From OLB9 sp041392785 (GTDB lineage Bacteria > Bacteroidota > Bacteroidia > Chitinophagales > Saprospiraceae): DNA of 64,000 nucleotides. A program made the position numbers and the translations under genes. This document shows positions 37,501 through 45,094 of this stretch, piece after piece. How positions within the stretch are numbered: the first letter of the stretch is position 1; each line of letters opens with the position of its first letter. Location of the stretch: assembly GCA_041392785.1 (NCBI GenBank), contig JAWKLK010000001.1, positions 620,001 through 684,000 of the forward strand, given 5' to 3'. The notes below the pieces were generated by a model. It saw only the letters and a program-made list of their open reading frames with translations, did not search any database and was not told the DNA's origin.

Positions 37501-39567
37501 GGATGTAGTCAGGTAGCCATTTCATTCAATGATCAGGTATTTGATGTAGTAGAAGATGCATGTTTTAAGATCCTAAGAAAATGGACTGTGATAGATTGGT
37601 GTACATTTGATGAGGATGATGAAGATTCATATGTCACACACACACAAGTTATAAAAATCATTGATACAGAGAAACCCACCCCAGTTTGCCAAACCAAAGA
37701 ATTCTTTGTTGATCAAAACTGTCAAAGCACAGTATCCTTTGAAGGAGAAGGCTCTGATACTTGTACACCCAAAAATGAATTGGAGTTTTCATGGATTCTC
37801 ACTGATAGTGCAGGAGATAAGATAAAATCAGGCAGTTCCAAATATGTCAATTCAATTCTCAATTTAGGGGAATATAAGGTAGAATGGACATTAGAAGATA
37901 AATGTGGAAATATCAGTGTTTGCGATCAAATTTTACACGTAAAAGATACAATTCTTCCTAATCCATATTGTATTTCCGATATCACAACAGTATTGATGCC
38001 TTCTACACTTAATATTGCTCTTTGGGCAATGGATTATGATAGAGGTGCCACAGATAATTGTACTGAAAATGTATGTATTACTTTCGGAAAACATAGGCCA
38101 GTTGATCTAACGAAAGTACATTATTACAAATTTGTAAATGGACAATCAGTTATTGCAACTGAAGCGGAATATCTTAAAAAACAAGCAGAATTATGGGATC
38201 CCGTTTTGAAGTCTTCGTCACGCATATTTGATTGTGATGACCTTGGGCTTCAGGAAATAGACATTGTAGTGTGGGATGAATCAGGAAATTATAATTATTG
38301 CACGGTGAAAATAAGAATTCAAGACAATTCAGGTAAGTGTGGTCAATCCAAACCTGCCTCAATCAGCGGATTACTGACAACACCTCAAGATATTAAAATA
38401 ATAGGAAACGAGGTTGTGGCCAATATCATTGAAAATAACGAACCTTTCAGTACAAAAACACAGGAATCGGGCGTATATACATTCGAATATCTACCATCCA
38501 ATAATAAATTCAAAGTCGCTCCTACAAGTCCTGATGACTATATGAATGGTGTTTCTACCTTAGATTTGGTATACCTACAACGCCATATTTTGAATATTGA
38601 ACCATTCGATAAATGGTTCCAATTCACAGCAGCAGATGTAAATAATGATAAGAAAGTGACCGTAGCTGATATTTCTGAAGTGCGAAAAGTCTTACTGGGA
38701 ATCTTACCAAAATTTACGAATAATGACTCCTGGAGATATCATTATGGCGCTTCACCTCTTGACCCATATGTTACAGAAAATCATATCATGATAGATGCAT
38801 TAGATGGCGAAATTTATCGTGCTGATTTCACTGGTATCAAAGTGGCAGATTTGAATGGTAGTGCCAATGGAGATGTAAGTCAGGTAAATGTGCTTGGCAC
38901 CGACAGTAGAAAAGCACCTGTTACTTTATCAATTCAGAAATCAAATAATTCAGAAAACGCTATCGAATTGCTTATCGATCCAAATTCATCCTTACTCGGG
39001 TTGCAAATGGAATTAGCCTTACCAAAACACATGACTGTTACATCTTTAATAGGTCATGATGTATCTCTATCTGATGATAATTATCATATTATTAATGCAG
39101 ATAATAACAATTTAATTAGAATTATTTCTACAGAAGTAATCGGTAATACAGGCAAATTATTGACAATTAATTTTGAGAATGATATTATCTTTAGAGATCT
39201 AGAAGACATACGCTTTTCAACGCAATATCCGCAGATGATTGTAAATAGATCTTTGGAAGAAGATCCACTGGAATTGAGGTTGAACCATCAATCTGTTGAA
39301 TCCAATTTTATAGTGTATCAAAACACACCTAATCCGTATAAATCTATGACTTCAGTCAAATTATTCAACCCTACTACATCGTTAATCACGGTTCAGGTCA
39401 TTGATTTCAAAGGAAGTAAAGTGTATGAATCACAGAAGGTATATGAAGTTGGTGAACATATATTGAATTTCAATACGCGTGATCATCATTTACCAAATGG
39501 CGTAATGTACCTCAGAATTAGTAACGATACAGATACTAAGGTGATTAAAATGATACAATTAGAATAA
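31546..39567 (+). CDS. Giant T9SS-exported adhesin-like protein with SprB-type repeats
   Basis: From the ATG at 31546 this protein has 2,673 residues; a TTG three codons upstream is also possible. A signal peptide (about 1-24) leads into cysteine-containing beta domains. One SprB-like repeat lies near residues 130-195 (VSCNGVNDGVIAIAN), and three consecutive repeats near 640-870 (VTCFGGSNARAEV, VDCFGALNGSNTI, LSCFMANDGIVSA), each ending in a YSVTIYDAKNC-type strand. A DUF11-like domain lies near 985-1080, an acidic linker near 1105-1145, and several HYR/Ig-like domains with VEDACGNVSSCTA motifs near 1465-2250. A dockerin-like pair (AADVNNDKKVTVADISEVRK) is near 2365, and a type A T9SS sorting domain fills the last 85 residues (NTPNPYKSMTSV onward). 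A role in surface adhesion or gliding is inferred. No gliding or T9SS machinery gene is adjacent. Confidence 0.9.
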   Translation: MYRRLNIIFSMVILLCHWTNGKSQIAPCNCSPVLDIFVDQCKTIGASTDISYFVYDEDNASSSHHLALFINGAKIYEKTITLDQNGFYSESTPYKFYKDSDILIEFQCEQTGCISSKSLHLETMPEFELLVQNVSCNGVNDGVIAIANDATSLVDIVWESGEKKKDVRNLAPGKYPITIYNITNSCKNFREVEIKTPSTLDAKFHTFHIGCDNGNAQYLKATIRGGTSPYVYDWDDNGLNGYDDNDKIVFNSYQDFTLKIKDKNGCALTAKATPELKSVTNYSVKDGEVNSTELIDNNKYLFDLMQAANIKNGDIDQDGLDGSLYNITFYKNQSDADNQQNALEYIYAAQPGSTVIARIENFNECVKTASVSLATPQFCLVIKEACDNDGIKELIPQTCIDPVTSLAPGGVWEAFEIVNTTEQTLPVSPLVYIDDKVYFDPQIVGEGNFRIYYTPPGGERQFAAFDVQAVNPQLYPYTDVNCGNTPIIYLIANPNGGDLVGPNILGQNSNGLYMINTAGLIVGTPYNYSYTYNGSFKSGLICSKEVSTQLTLAPFPVIDIVNVPASLCYEDRLSLDVNVSASEEVTYEWYTPSNRTVPFSRLKNPEIVDASETGYYLVKVIQENGCFAVDSEYVEVITLPSISCAVDASVTCFGGSNARAEVEVVDPSGIGGYSIEWSNGSTDFIQNELSAGKYFVTVTNNRGCKDTCSVLINTPPAFNIDCTHGINSVDCFGALNGSNTISATGGTPPYTFSLDGTVYASNNIFNNLSSDAYTVYIKDFNNCVDSCKFEISQPEELTCNLTPVDLSCFMANDGIVSAFVTGGVEPYRYIWNTGATSSEIKGLPAGNYSVTIYDAKNCSSICDIILTQPGKINSGLLPTDVCLDFDKIIATNISRTEGSYIDNTKENHTYDVTWSLSQSAHTVATGAVDTNLVFGASDESIKFNTYCLKEGTANILVHIEDQNGCDLIDSTAVNIASCVDLALRKSTIGTGVRYTGETVGHLIEVYNQGTIAVKDILIRDIVPTGYIFHVEDNTTIITGNPYEWELNPDGLYITKIDQLLPGDSKNLKIFLRIADDYSGNLLVNRAEIFDFYSIISDSKVKHNPVDEDDFNNDISRQNEVDDELCDSNNTDPLCNQDDNEFDEDKSDFDIVTLCTLEGTFFDESACVTSNLATATFNINSIDLSKFDPNGDGDGSSADGDAGNLVDGIYNSYFNAMMGEKAITGSIKFTTANIASNGMLLGNGDLLINTEDDIKLFARLVSLENCVAVSNMNLDFNITAPIISEPISVVSLLNDNDVCFEVSVSPDVEDIVEYQWQILQNGVFTDIPGAIEADYCIPVVTEAYDNAEFKVLIRDIKSTNEVCTQASQVARLELEGDPKLACLDLIRVSLDDDCLALITANMVLADDRFSDRINIVIKDENGVVINNPINSATIGNTYTVYAIDSTTGNSCWSEIYVEDKLPPVISCPNDITTTCANGNPLILDPTFYDSCDPTAVLTKIKDISVDLACGDDFIAYRELTYTAEDIYNNVSAPCVFRIYFEPLDTDDITMPSNIEISCSTYNWDTNGNNYPDVKETGIPTYNGYELAIPNVNDITKLLSNNNCRINIQFTDTEIPLCGDTYKILRSFNVLNWCSGAVRTHNQIIKIYDDILPQMICGSSTPYQKYTEKHKCTADFTVPEPIVTDCNTTSWSINYKVQDKYGNFDENQPFINDNVVNYSGVTSIVDLPIGLTLLQYTVEDACGNVSSCTAMVNIIDTETPVPVCDEITVISLDQNGSARLFAKTIDDGSHDNCTDLTYSIRRMSNYCSGTAPTLDHYNGNVYHEYVDFCCNDQSVPNQQVELLVSDQSGNKNVCMANIEIQNKTVPIITCPINTTVDCSDDTSISAHGSATFEAGCDIYYITQLPDNISEYSCGEKRIARTWQVKTNIGNTTVASCTQYIDVKNLTPFDLNTVTFPTDVVLVNKCNTPGDFGPNNPSTGGYPTYDKVGCSQVAISFNDQVFDVVEDACFKILRKWTVIDWCTFDEDDEDSYVTHTQVIKIIDTEKPTPVCQTKEFFVDQNCQSTVSFEGEGSDTCTPKNELEFSWILTDSAGDKIKSGSSKYVNSILNLGEYKVEWTLEDKCGNISVCDQILHVKDTILPNPYCISDITTVLMPSTLNIALWAMDYDRGATDNCTENVCITFGKHRPVDLTKVHYYKFVNGQSVIATEAEYLKKQAELWDPVLKSSSRIFDCDDLGLQEIDIVVWDESGNYNYCTVKIRIQDNSGKCGQSKPASISGLLTTPQDIKIIGNEVVANIIENNEPFSTKTQESGVYTFEYLPSNNKFKVAPTSPDDYMNGVSTLDLVYLQRHILNIEPFDKWFQFTAADVNNDKKVTVADISEVRKVLLGILPKFTNNDSWRYHYGASPLDPYVTENHIMIDALDGEIYRADFTGIKVADLNGSANGDVSQVNVLGTDSRKAPVTLSIQKSNNSENAIELLIDPNSSLLGLQMELALPKHMTVTSLIGHDVSLSDDNYHIINADNNNLIRIISTEVIGNTGKLLTINFENDIIFRDLEDIRFSTQYPQMIVNRSLEEDPLELRLNHQSVESNFIVYQNTPNPYKSMTSVKLFNPTTSLITVQVIDFKGSKVYESQKVYEVGEHILNFNTRDHHLPNGVMYLRISNDTDTKVIKMIQLE

Positions 39568-39650
39568 GTTAGTAAATTGATATTCAAAAAACCAACTGCA
39601 AAATTGTTTGGATGTAAGAATCAAAAGAATTTCACTATAAAAAGAGAATG

Positions 39651-39682
39651 TTTGGTTTTACAAAAAAATAATTGTACATTTG
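39651..39682 (+). promoter_or_regulatory. Bacteroidota-type promoter of the rimP-nusA-infB operon
   Basis: TTTG (39651-39654), a 20-base spacer and TACATTTG (39675-39682) match the Bacteroidota sigma-A consensus without mismatch. The start site would fall near 39690, about 53 bases before rimP. Confidence 0.72.
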
Positions 39683-39704
39683 CGGTCTCAAGTAGTAAAT
39701 GTAT

Positions 39705-39731
39705 AAAAGGGACATAAAAAGTCCCTTTTTT
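39705..39731 (+). terminator. Terminator-like hairpin in the rimP leader
   Basis: AAAAGGGAC (39705-39713), the loop ATAAAAA and GTCCCTTTT (39721-39729) form a perfect 9-bp stem that merges into a run of T residues ending at 39731. It lies between the promoter and the rimP ATG at 39743, so it would act as an attenuator of the operon rather than as the end of the preceding gene alone. Confidence 0.62.
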
Positions 39732-39742
39732 GTTATATATCC

Positions 39743-40153
39743 ATGCACGTAGATTCGTTAGTAGATTTGGTAAATAAGGGGCTAGAGTCTCTTTCTTTTG
39801 AAGATACTTATTTAGTAGATATCAAAACTCATGGCAAGACTATAGAAGTATATCTTGACTCTGATACGCAAGTTACTTTAGATAAGTGTAGAAAATTGAG
39901 CAGGTGGATTGAAGCCATTTTGGATGAGACCAAAGAGGCGGGCGATGATTATATATTAGAAATTTCATCAGCAGGAGTCAGCAATCCTTTGAAATTACTT
40001 AGACAATATTCTAAGAATATTGGTAGGAATATTACCATCAAACATAGTATAGACAAAGTAACAAAAGGTACGCTTGTGAACGTTGAAGGTGATGTCATTA
40101 TCGTAGAATATGAGACAAAAGAGAAGGTAGGAAAAAAAATAAAAAGGTCATAA
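39743..40153 (+). CDS. rimP: Ribosome maturation factor RimP, apparently frameshifted near the C-terminus
   Basis: RimP assists 30S subunit maturation. The 136 residues start MHVDSLVDLVNKGLESLSFE and contain VDIKTHGKTIEVYLDSD, TLDKCRKLSRWIEAILDE and ILEISSAGVSNPLKLLRQYS, the standard RimP N-terminal domain, followed by an SH3-like C-terminal part. The annotated frame stops early in VGKKIKRS. In the -1 frame the sequence continues IIRDNIQFSDIIESKIKIS and ends at a TGA (40216-40218) that overlaps the nusA ATG as ATGA. This is exactly the usual RimP end, so a full-length product would run 39743-40218. The switch point is the eight-A run at 40132-40139, caused either by a lost base in the assembly or by slippage. 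Confidence 0.9.
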   Translation: MHVDSLVDLVNKGLESLSFEDTYLVDIKTHGKTIEVYLDSDTQVTLDKCRKLSRWIEAILDETKEAGDDYILEISSAGVSNPLKLLRQYSKNIGRNITIKHSIDKVTKGTLVNVEGDVIIVEYETKEKVGKKIKRS

Positions 40154-40214
40154 TAAGAGATAACATACAATTTAGTGATATCATAGAATCAAAAATAAAA
40201 ATAAGTTACAATTC

Positions 40215-41450
40215 ATGAATTTAGTAGATTCATTTTCGGAGTTTAAAGAAGTAAAGAATATAGATCGTCCTACTTTAGTGCGTGTTTTGGAAGATGTTCT
40301 GCGAACACTGATCAAAAAGAAGTATGGCACTGATGATAATTTTGACGTGATAGTAAATACACAAAATGGTGACTTGGAAATGTGGAGGGTACGTAATATC
40401 GTAAACGATGGAGAAGTCACTGATGAATTGAGCCAAATTTCTTACACAGAAGCAAAGACAATTGATGATGCTTATGAAGTGGGTGAAGAATGTTACCAGC
40501 AATTGACTTTAGAAGATTTCGGAAGAAGATCTATAATGGCTGCCCGTCAGACACTCATAGCGCGAATCATGGATCTTGAAAAGGATGATGTGTATAAAAG
40601 ATACATGGACAGAGTCGGTGACCTCGTGGTAGGAGAAGTAAGTCAAATTTTGAAAAAAGAAGTCTTTGTAATCGATGACGCTACTCAAAACGAGCTGATC
40701 TTACCTAGACTAGAGATGATCAAAGGTGATTTCTTCAGGAAAGGAGACATGGTTAGAGGCGTTATCAAACGTGTAGAAATGCGCAATGGTACACCTATGG
40801 TCATGCTTTCACGAACAGAAAACACTTTTTTAGAAAGACTTTTGGAACAAGAAGTACCTGAAATCGAAGATGGACTCATCACGATTAAAAAAATAGTAAG
40901 AATGCCAGGTGAGAGGGCGAAAGTTGCTGTTGAATCCTATGATGATAGAATAGATCCTGTTGGCGCTTGCGTCGGTATGAAAGGTTCCAGAATTCATGGT
41001 ATCGTAAGGGAATTAAGAAATGAAAATATCGATATCGTCAATTTCACAAATAATATTAGCTTATTTATCCAAAGGTCTCTTACGCCAGCAAAAATTTCAT
41101 CTATCAATTTAGATGATAAAGGGATGAGGGCCTCTGTATATTTGAAACCGGACCAAGTCTCACTTGCTATAGGTAAAAGTGGTAGTAACATCAAACTTGC
41201 AAGTCGCTTAACTAATTACGAAATAGATGTCTATAGAGAATCAGAAGAGCAAGAGATAGAAGACGTAGATTTAGATGAATTCGGAGATGAAATTGAAGGC
41301 TGGATATTGGATACTCTAAAGGGTATCGGATGTGATACTGCTAGAAATGTATTAGCATTAGACAGGGCTGAATTAATCCGAAGAACAGATTTAGAAGAAG
41401 AAACCATAGATGATGTCTTAAAGATTCTTGCTTCTGAATTTGAAGAATAA
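40215..41450 (+). CDS. nusA: Transcription termination/antitermination factor NusA
   Basis: NusA binds RNA polymerase and RNA to modulate pausing, termination and antitermination. The 411 residues contain the N-terminal polymerase-binding domain (about 1-125), an S1 domain around GDLVVGEVSQILKKEVFVID, and tandem KH domains with RIDPVGACVGMKGSRIHGIV and SLAIGKSGSNIKLASRLTNY. A short helical C-terminus includes ILDTLKGIGCDTARNVL. It is shorter than E. coli NusA because it lacks the two acidic repeats, which is usual outside proteobacteria. It lies between rimP and infB, the conserved operon order. Confidence 0.97.
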   Translation: MNLVDSFSEFKEVKNIDRPTLVRVLEDVLRTLIKKKYGTDDNFDVIVNTQNGDLEMWRVRNIVNDGEVTDELSQISYTEAKTIDDAYEVGEECYQQLTLEDFGRRSIMAARQTLIARIMDLEKDDVYKRYMDRVGDLVVGEVSQILKKEVFVIDDATQNELILPRLEMIKGDFFRKGDMVRGVIKRVEMRNGTPMVMLSRTENTFLERLLEQEVPEIEDGLITIKKIVRMPGERAKVAVESYDDRIDPVGACVGMKGSRIHGIVRELRNENIDIVNFTNNISLFIQRSLTPAKISSINLDDKGMRASVYLKPDQVSLAIGKSGSNIKLASRLTNYEIDVYRESEEQEIEDVDLDEFGDEIEGWILDTLKGIGCDTARNVLALDRAELIRRTDLEEETIDDVLKILASEFEE

Positions 41451-41475
41451 ATATTTATAAACTGGTATATCGCCA

Positions 41476-44292
41476 ATGGCAGAAAGATTAGTAAAAATAG
41501 CAAAGGAACTCAATGTAGGTCTGGGTACAATTGTCGAATTTTTAAATTCCAAGGGATTTGAAATTGAGGCGAAGCCTACCGCTATGGTGACAGAAGAGAT
41601 GCATACAGTCCTTCTAAAAGAGTTCAATGCTTCTATGATCGAAAAAGAAAAAGCCGATCAAATTGTGATTGGATCAAGATTAGGTGGAAAGGATGATGAA
41701 AAATCTATTCCAAAACCTGTTTTTGTTCCAAAATTTTCCTTTGACAAACCGGTTGCAAAACCAGAACCTCTTCAGGAGTCAGATCCAATATCCTCACCCG
41801 AGCCAGCAAAATCAGAAGAAGAAGTTTTTGCTATAACACCTGAAGTACATAGGCCGAAAGTTGTTGGGAAAATTGATTTAGATAAGCCTAAGGTGATCAA
41901 GCCCGAGCCAGAACCAGAGCCCGTTAGTGAAGTAGAAGAAAAAAAGGAGGTTGAAGAAGTTCAGGAGCCTGAGAAGGAAGAAGTAGTAGTGGAAGATGTT
42001 GTGGAAATCATTGAAACTACATCTGTAGAAGATGAAGTGAAGACAAAAGATGAATCCACGGAAGAAACCATGATGCGAGCAGAAACTCCTCAATTGAAAG
42101 GTTTGAAGATATTAGGTAAAATTGATACCAGTAAATTAGATAGCTCCACGAAACCAAAAGTCTCAGAAAAACCAAAGCCTGGAACGCCGCAAGGACAACC
42201 AGCTAAAAAGCCTGATGGCACTCAAGGCCCAGGCGCTGATGATAAAAATAAAAGAAAGAGAAAAAGGAAAAAGCTTGCTGCTTCTAGCACAGGCAATATT
42301 CCTGATATGAAATTTGGCGATAGAAGCCCTAAGGGAAAACCAGCGCCAAAAGAGGAAATTAAAGAAGTCTCTCAAAAAGAAATTGACGAGAAAATTAAGG
42401 CCACAATGGCTCGTCTGAATATGGGAGGCAAAAACAAGAGACAGAAAATCAGACGTGACAATAGAGATGTCAAACGTGAAAAACAAGAACTTAGAGACTC
42501 AGAAATTGTCGGTGATGGCAAATTAAAATTAACAGAATTCGTCTCTGTATCTGAATTAGCAGGATTATTAGATGTTCCTGTTACACAGGTTATTACTACA
42601 TGTTTGAGCCTTGGTATTATTGTTTCCATCAATCAGAGACTTGATGCCGAAATAATTGAATTGGTGGCAAATGAATTTGGGCATGAGATTGAGTTCATAA
42701 GCGCAGAAGAAGATGTAGAAAAGGAAGAAGAAATAATCGATAGCGAAACCGATCTCTCACCTAGAGCTCCTATAGTAACCGTAATGGGTCACGTGGATCA
42801 TGGTAAGACATCATTACTTGATTATATTAGAGAGGCAAATGTAGCCGCTGGAGAAGCTGGAGGTATTACCCAACATATTGGGGCATATGAGGTAAGAGTA
42901 GGCGTTGACAAGAAAAAAATCACTTTCCTGGATACTCCTGGTCACGAAGCATTTACTGCCATGAGGGCTAGAGGTGCTAAAATTACGGATATAGCTGTGA
43001 TAATCATTTCTGCTGATGATAAAATCATGCCTCAAACAAAAGAAGCCATAAGTCACGCCCAAGCCGCAGGAGTGCCTATGATATTTGCTATTAATAAAAT
43101 AGACAAAGCTGGTGCAGATCCTGAAAGAATAAAGCAAGAGTTGGCTTCCATGAATTTATTGGTAGAAGATTGGGGTGGTACCTACCAATCTCAAGATATT
43201 TCAGCCAAAAATGGTGTAAATATTGATAAGCTTCTCGAAAAAATTCTACTTGAAGCAGAAATCTTAGATTTAAAGGCAAATCCAAATAGACAAGGTGTGG
43301 GAACTGTTGTCGAAGCATCTTTAGACAAAGGTAAAGGGTACGTTACAAAAATACTTGTTCAAAACGGCTCTGTTGAATTAGGCGACGTCCTGGTAGCAGG
43401 GGCTTATTCTGGTAAGGTAAAAGCTATGTTCAATGAGCATGGTAAAAAGGTCAAAAAAGTAGGTCCATCTACTCCAACCCTTATATTAGGTTTAAGTGGA
43501 GCTCCTCAAGCTGGAGAAAAGTTCAAAGTCATGGACTCTGAACAAGATGCTAGACAAATAGCAGCAAAAAGGGCACAGATTGAAAGGGAGCAATCCAATA
43601 GAGCTAACAAACGTATAAGCCTTGATGAAATAGGCAGAAGGTTGGCGCTAGGTACATTTAAGGAGTTAAACTTAATTGTGAAAGGGGATGTTGATGGTTC
43701 TATCGAGGCACTTTCAGATTCATTGATAAAACTCTCTGTTGAGACCATCCAAGTAAATGTTATTCATAAAGCCGTAGGTGCTATTGTGGATTCAGACGTG
43801 TTGTTAGCTTCTGCTTCAGATGCAATCATCATTGGATTCCAAGTAAGACCTACATCCTCATCAAGACAATTGGCCGAGAAAGAAGGGGTACAAATTAAGA
43901 CATATTCAATCATTTATGAAGCCATTGAAGAAATTAAATCTGCAATGGAAGGTATGCTAGAGCCAACAAAAGAAGAAAAAATTATTGGCCATATGGATGT
44001 GCGAGAGACGTATAAAATGTCTAAGATTGGTACCATTGCGGGATGTTATGTGACTGAGGGTAAGTTTACTCGTAATACCTTGATTCGTATTGTCCGAGAT
44101 GGCATTGTTATTTACCCTACACGTGAGGGTGCTCATGGTGAATTATCTTCATTGAAACGTTTCAAAGACGATGTCAAGGAGATCAAAGCAGGATTGGAGT
44201 GTGGTGTTACCATCAAAAATTTCAATGATATCAAAGAAGGTGACAACATAGAGGGTTATGAAATCGTAGAGATCAAACGTACTTTGAACTAA
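41476..44292 (+). CDS. infB: Translation initiation factor IF-2
   Basis: IF-2 delivers initiator tRNA to the 30S subunit. The 938-residue protein has an N-terminal IF2_N domain (about 1-55), a long acidic/lysine-rich linker (about 75-330, with repeated EPEPEP, KKEVEEVQ and KKRKRKRKK stretches), a second IF2_N near 345, and the GTPase domain with GHVDHGKTSLLDYIREANVA (about 437), DTPGHEAF and NKIDKAG. Domains II, III and the initiator-tRNA-binding C-terminal domain follow, ending VEIKRTLN. The linker is poorly conserved across bacteria. It begins 25 bases after nusA. Confidence 0.97.
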   Translation: MAERLVKIAKELNVGLGTIVEFLNSKGFEIEAKPTAMVTEEMHTVLLKEFNASMIEKEKADQIVIGSRLGGKDDEKSIPKPVFVPKFSFDKPVAKPEPLQESDPISSPEPAKSEEEVFAITPEVHRPKVVGKIDLDKPKVIKPEPEPEPVSEVEEKKEVEEVQEPEKEEVVVEDVVEIIETTSVEDEVKTKDESTEETMMRAETPQLKGLKILGKIDTSKLDSSTKPKVSEKPKPGTPQGQPAKKPDGTQGPGADDKNKRKRKRKKLAASSTGNIPDMKFGDRSPKGKPAPKEEIKEVSQKEIDEKIKATMARLNMGGKNKRQKIRRDNRDVKREKQELRDSEIVGDGKLKLTEFVSVSELAGLLDVPVTQVITTCLSLGIIVSINQRLDAEIIELVANEFGHEIEFISAEEDVEKEEEIIDSETDLSPRAPIVTVMGHVDHGKTSLLDYIREANVAAGEAGGITQHIGAYEVRVGVDKKKITFLDTPGHEAFTAMRARGAKITDIAVIIISADDKIMPQTKEAISHAQAAGVPMIFAINKIDKAGADPERIKQELASMNLLVEDWGGTYQSQDISAKNGVNIDKLLEKILLEAEILDLKANPNRQGVGTVVEASLDKGKGYVTKILVQNGSVELGDVLVAGAYSGKVKAMFNEHGKKVKKVGPSTPTLILGLSGAPQAGEKFKVMDSEQDARQIAAKRAQIEREQSNRANKRISLDEIGRRLALGTFKELNLIVKGDVDGSIEALSDSLIKLSVETIQVNVIHKAVGAIVDSDVLLASASDAIIIGFQVRPTSSSRQLAEKEGVQIKTYSIIYEAIEEIKSAMEGMLEPTKEEKIIGHMDVRETYKMSKIGTIAGCYVTEGKFTRNTLIRIVRDGIVIYPTREGAHGELSSLKRFKDDVKEIKAGLECGVTIKNFNDIKEGDNIEGYEIVEIKRTLN

Positions 44293-44347
44293 TATCTCTA
44301 CTGATTCTCAAATACCAAATTCCGATCTCGCGGAAATAAAATCCTTT

Positions 44348-45094
44348 TTGGACTTTGTATCTTCAAAAGTCAATAATTTGTCTTTCATTGACGTAGATCC
44401 TATAAGTGTTCCTCATAAATTCAGCAGAGTTCAGGATATAGAAATTTCAGCTTTTTTTAGCGCTATTTTGGCCTGGGGTAATAGAAAAACTATTGTCAAT
44501 AAATGTAATGAATTGATGGCATACTTTGACAATGACCCTTATGATTTTCTATTGAACCACTCTGATTCCGATAGAAAAGCAATAATGCATTTCAAACATC
44601 GTACATTCCAAGGAGATGATCTTGAATATTTCATGCGCAGATTACAAAGATATTATAAGAATCATGCTACTCTAGAAACTGCTTTCAAGCCCAAAAATAG
44701 TACTATTTACAAGCAGAAGGAAGCTTTGATACGGTTCTATAATTTGTTTTTTGATGGTGATGATTTACTCCCTAGAACAAGAAAACACATAGCTACACCC
44801 ATCAAAAACTCCACCTGCAAAAGATTGAATATGTTTCTCCGATGGATGGTAAGGAAAGACGATTGTGGTGTTGATTTTGGAATTTGGAAAACTATACCAC
44901 CATCTGAACTCATGATTCCACTGGATATTCATGTCGAAAATGTATCGAGACAATTGGGTTTACTTACGAGAAAATCATTGGATTGGCATGCAGTAGAAGA
45001 AATTACTACTCATTTAAGAAAATTCAATCCTGATGATCCAATCCGTTACGATTATGCGTTATTTGGCATTGGAATAGGTTTATACAAATTTTAA
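44348..45094 (+). CDS. TIGR02757-family protein of unknown function
   Basis: The 248 residues include HKFSRVQDIEISAFFSAILA, WGNRKTIVNKCNELM, and a helical C-terminal half with KRLNMFLRWMVRKDDCGVDF and IPLDIHVENVSRQLGLL. This pattern matches TIGR02757 (DUF2400), a Bacteroidota-enriched family with a helix-hairpin-helix DNA-glycosylase-like fold but no assigned function. The listed start is TTG. Upstream, the same frame is open from the infB stop and encodes SDLAEIKSFLDF, which aligns with family N-termini, yet it has no ATG, GTG or TTG. The true start is therefore uncertain. It follows infB by 55 bases and its end overlaps the GH31 gene by four bases. Confidence 0.85.
   Translation: MDFVSSKVNNLSFIDVDPISVPHKFSRVQDIEISAFFSAILAWGNRKTIVNKCNELMAYFDNDPYDFLLNHSDSDRKAIMHFKHRTFQGDDLEYFMRRLQRYYKNHATLETAFKPKNSTIYKQKEALIRFYNLFFDGDDLLPRTRKHIATPIKNSTCKRLNMFLRWMVRKDDCGVDFGIWKTIPPSELMIPLDIHVENVSRQLGLLTRKSLDWHAVEEITTHLRKFNPDDPIRYDYALFGIGIGLYKF

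Noticed and set aside
31546..39567. Reading the repeat-rich giant gene as tandem DNA repeats or a CRISPR-like array
   Set aside because: The repeats are divergent protein domains without conserved DNA-level periodicity or spacers.
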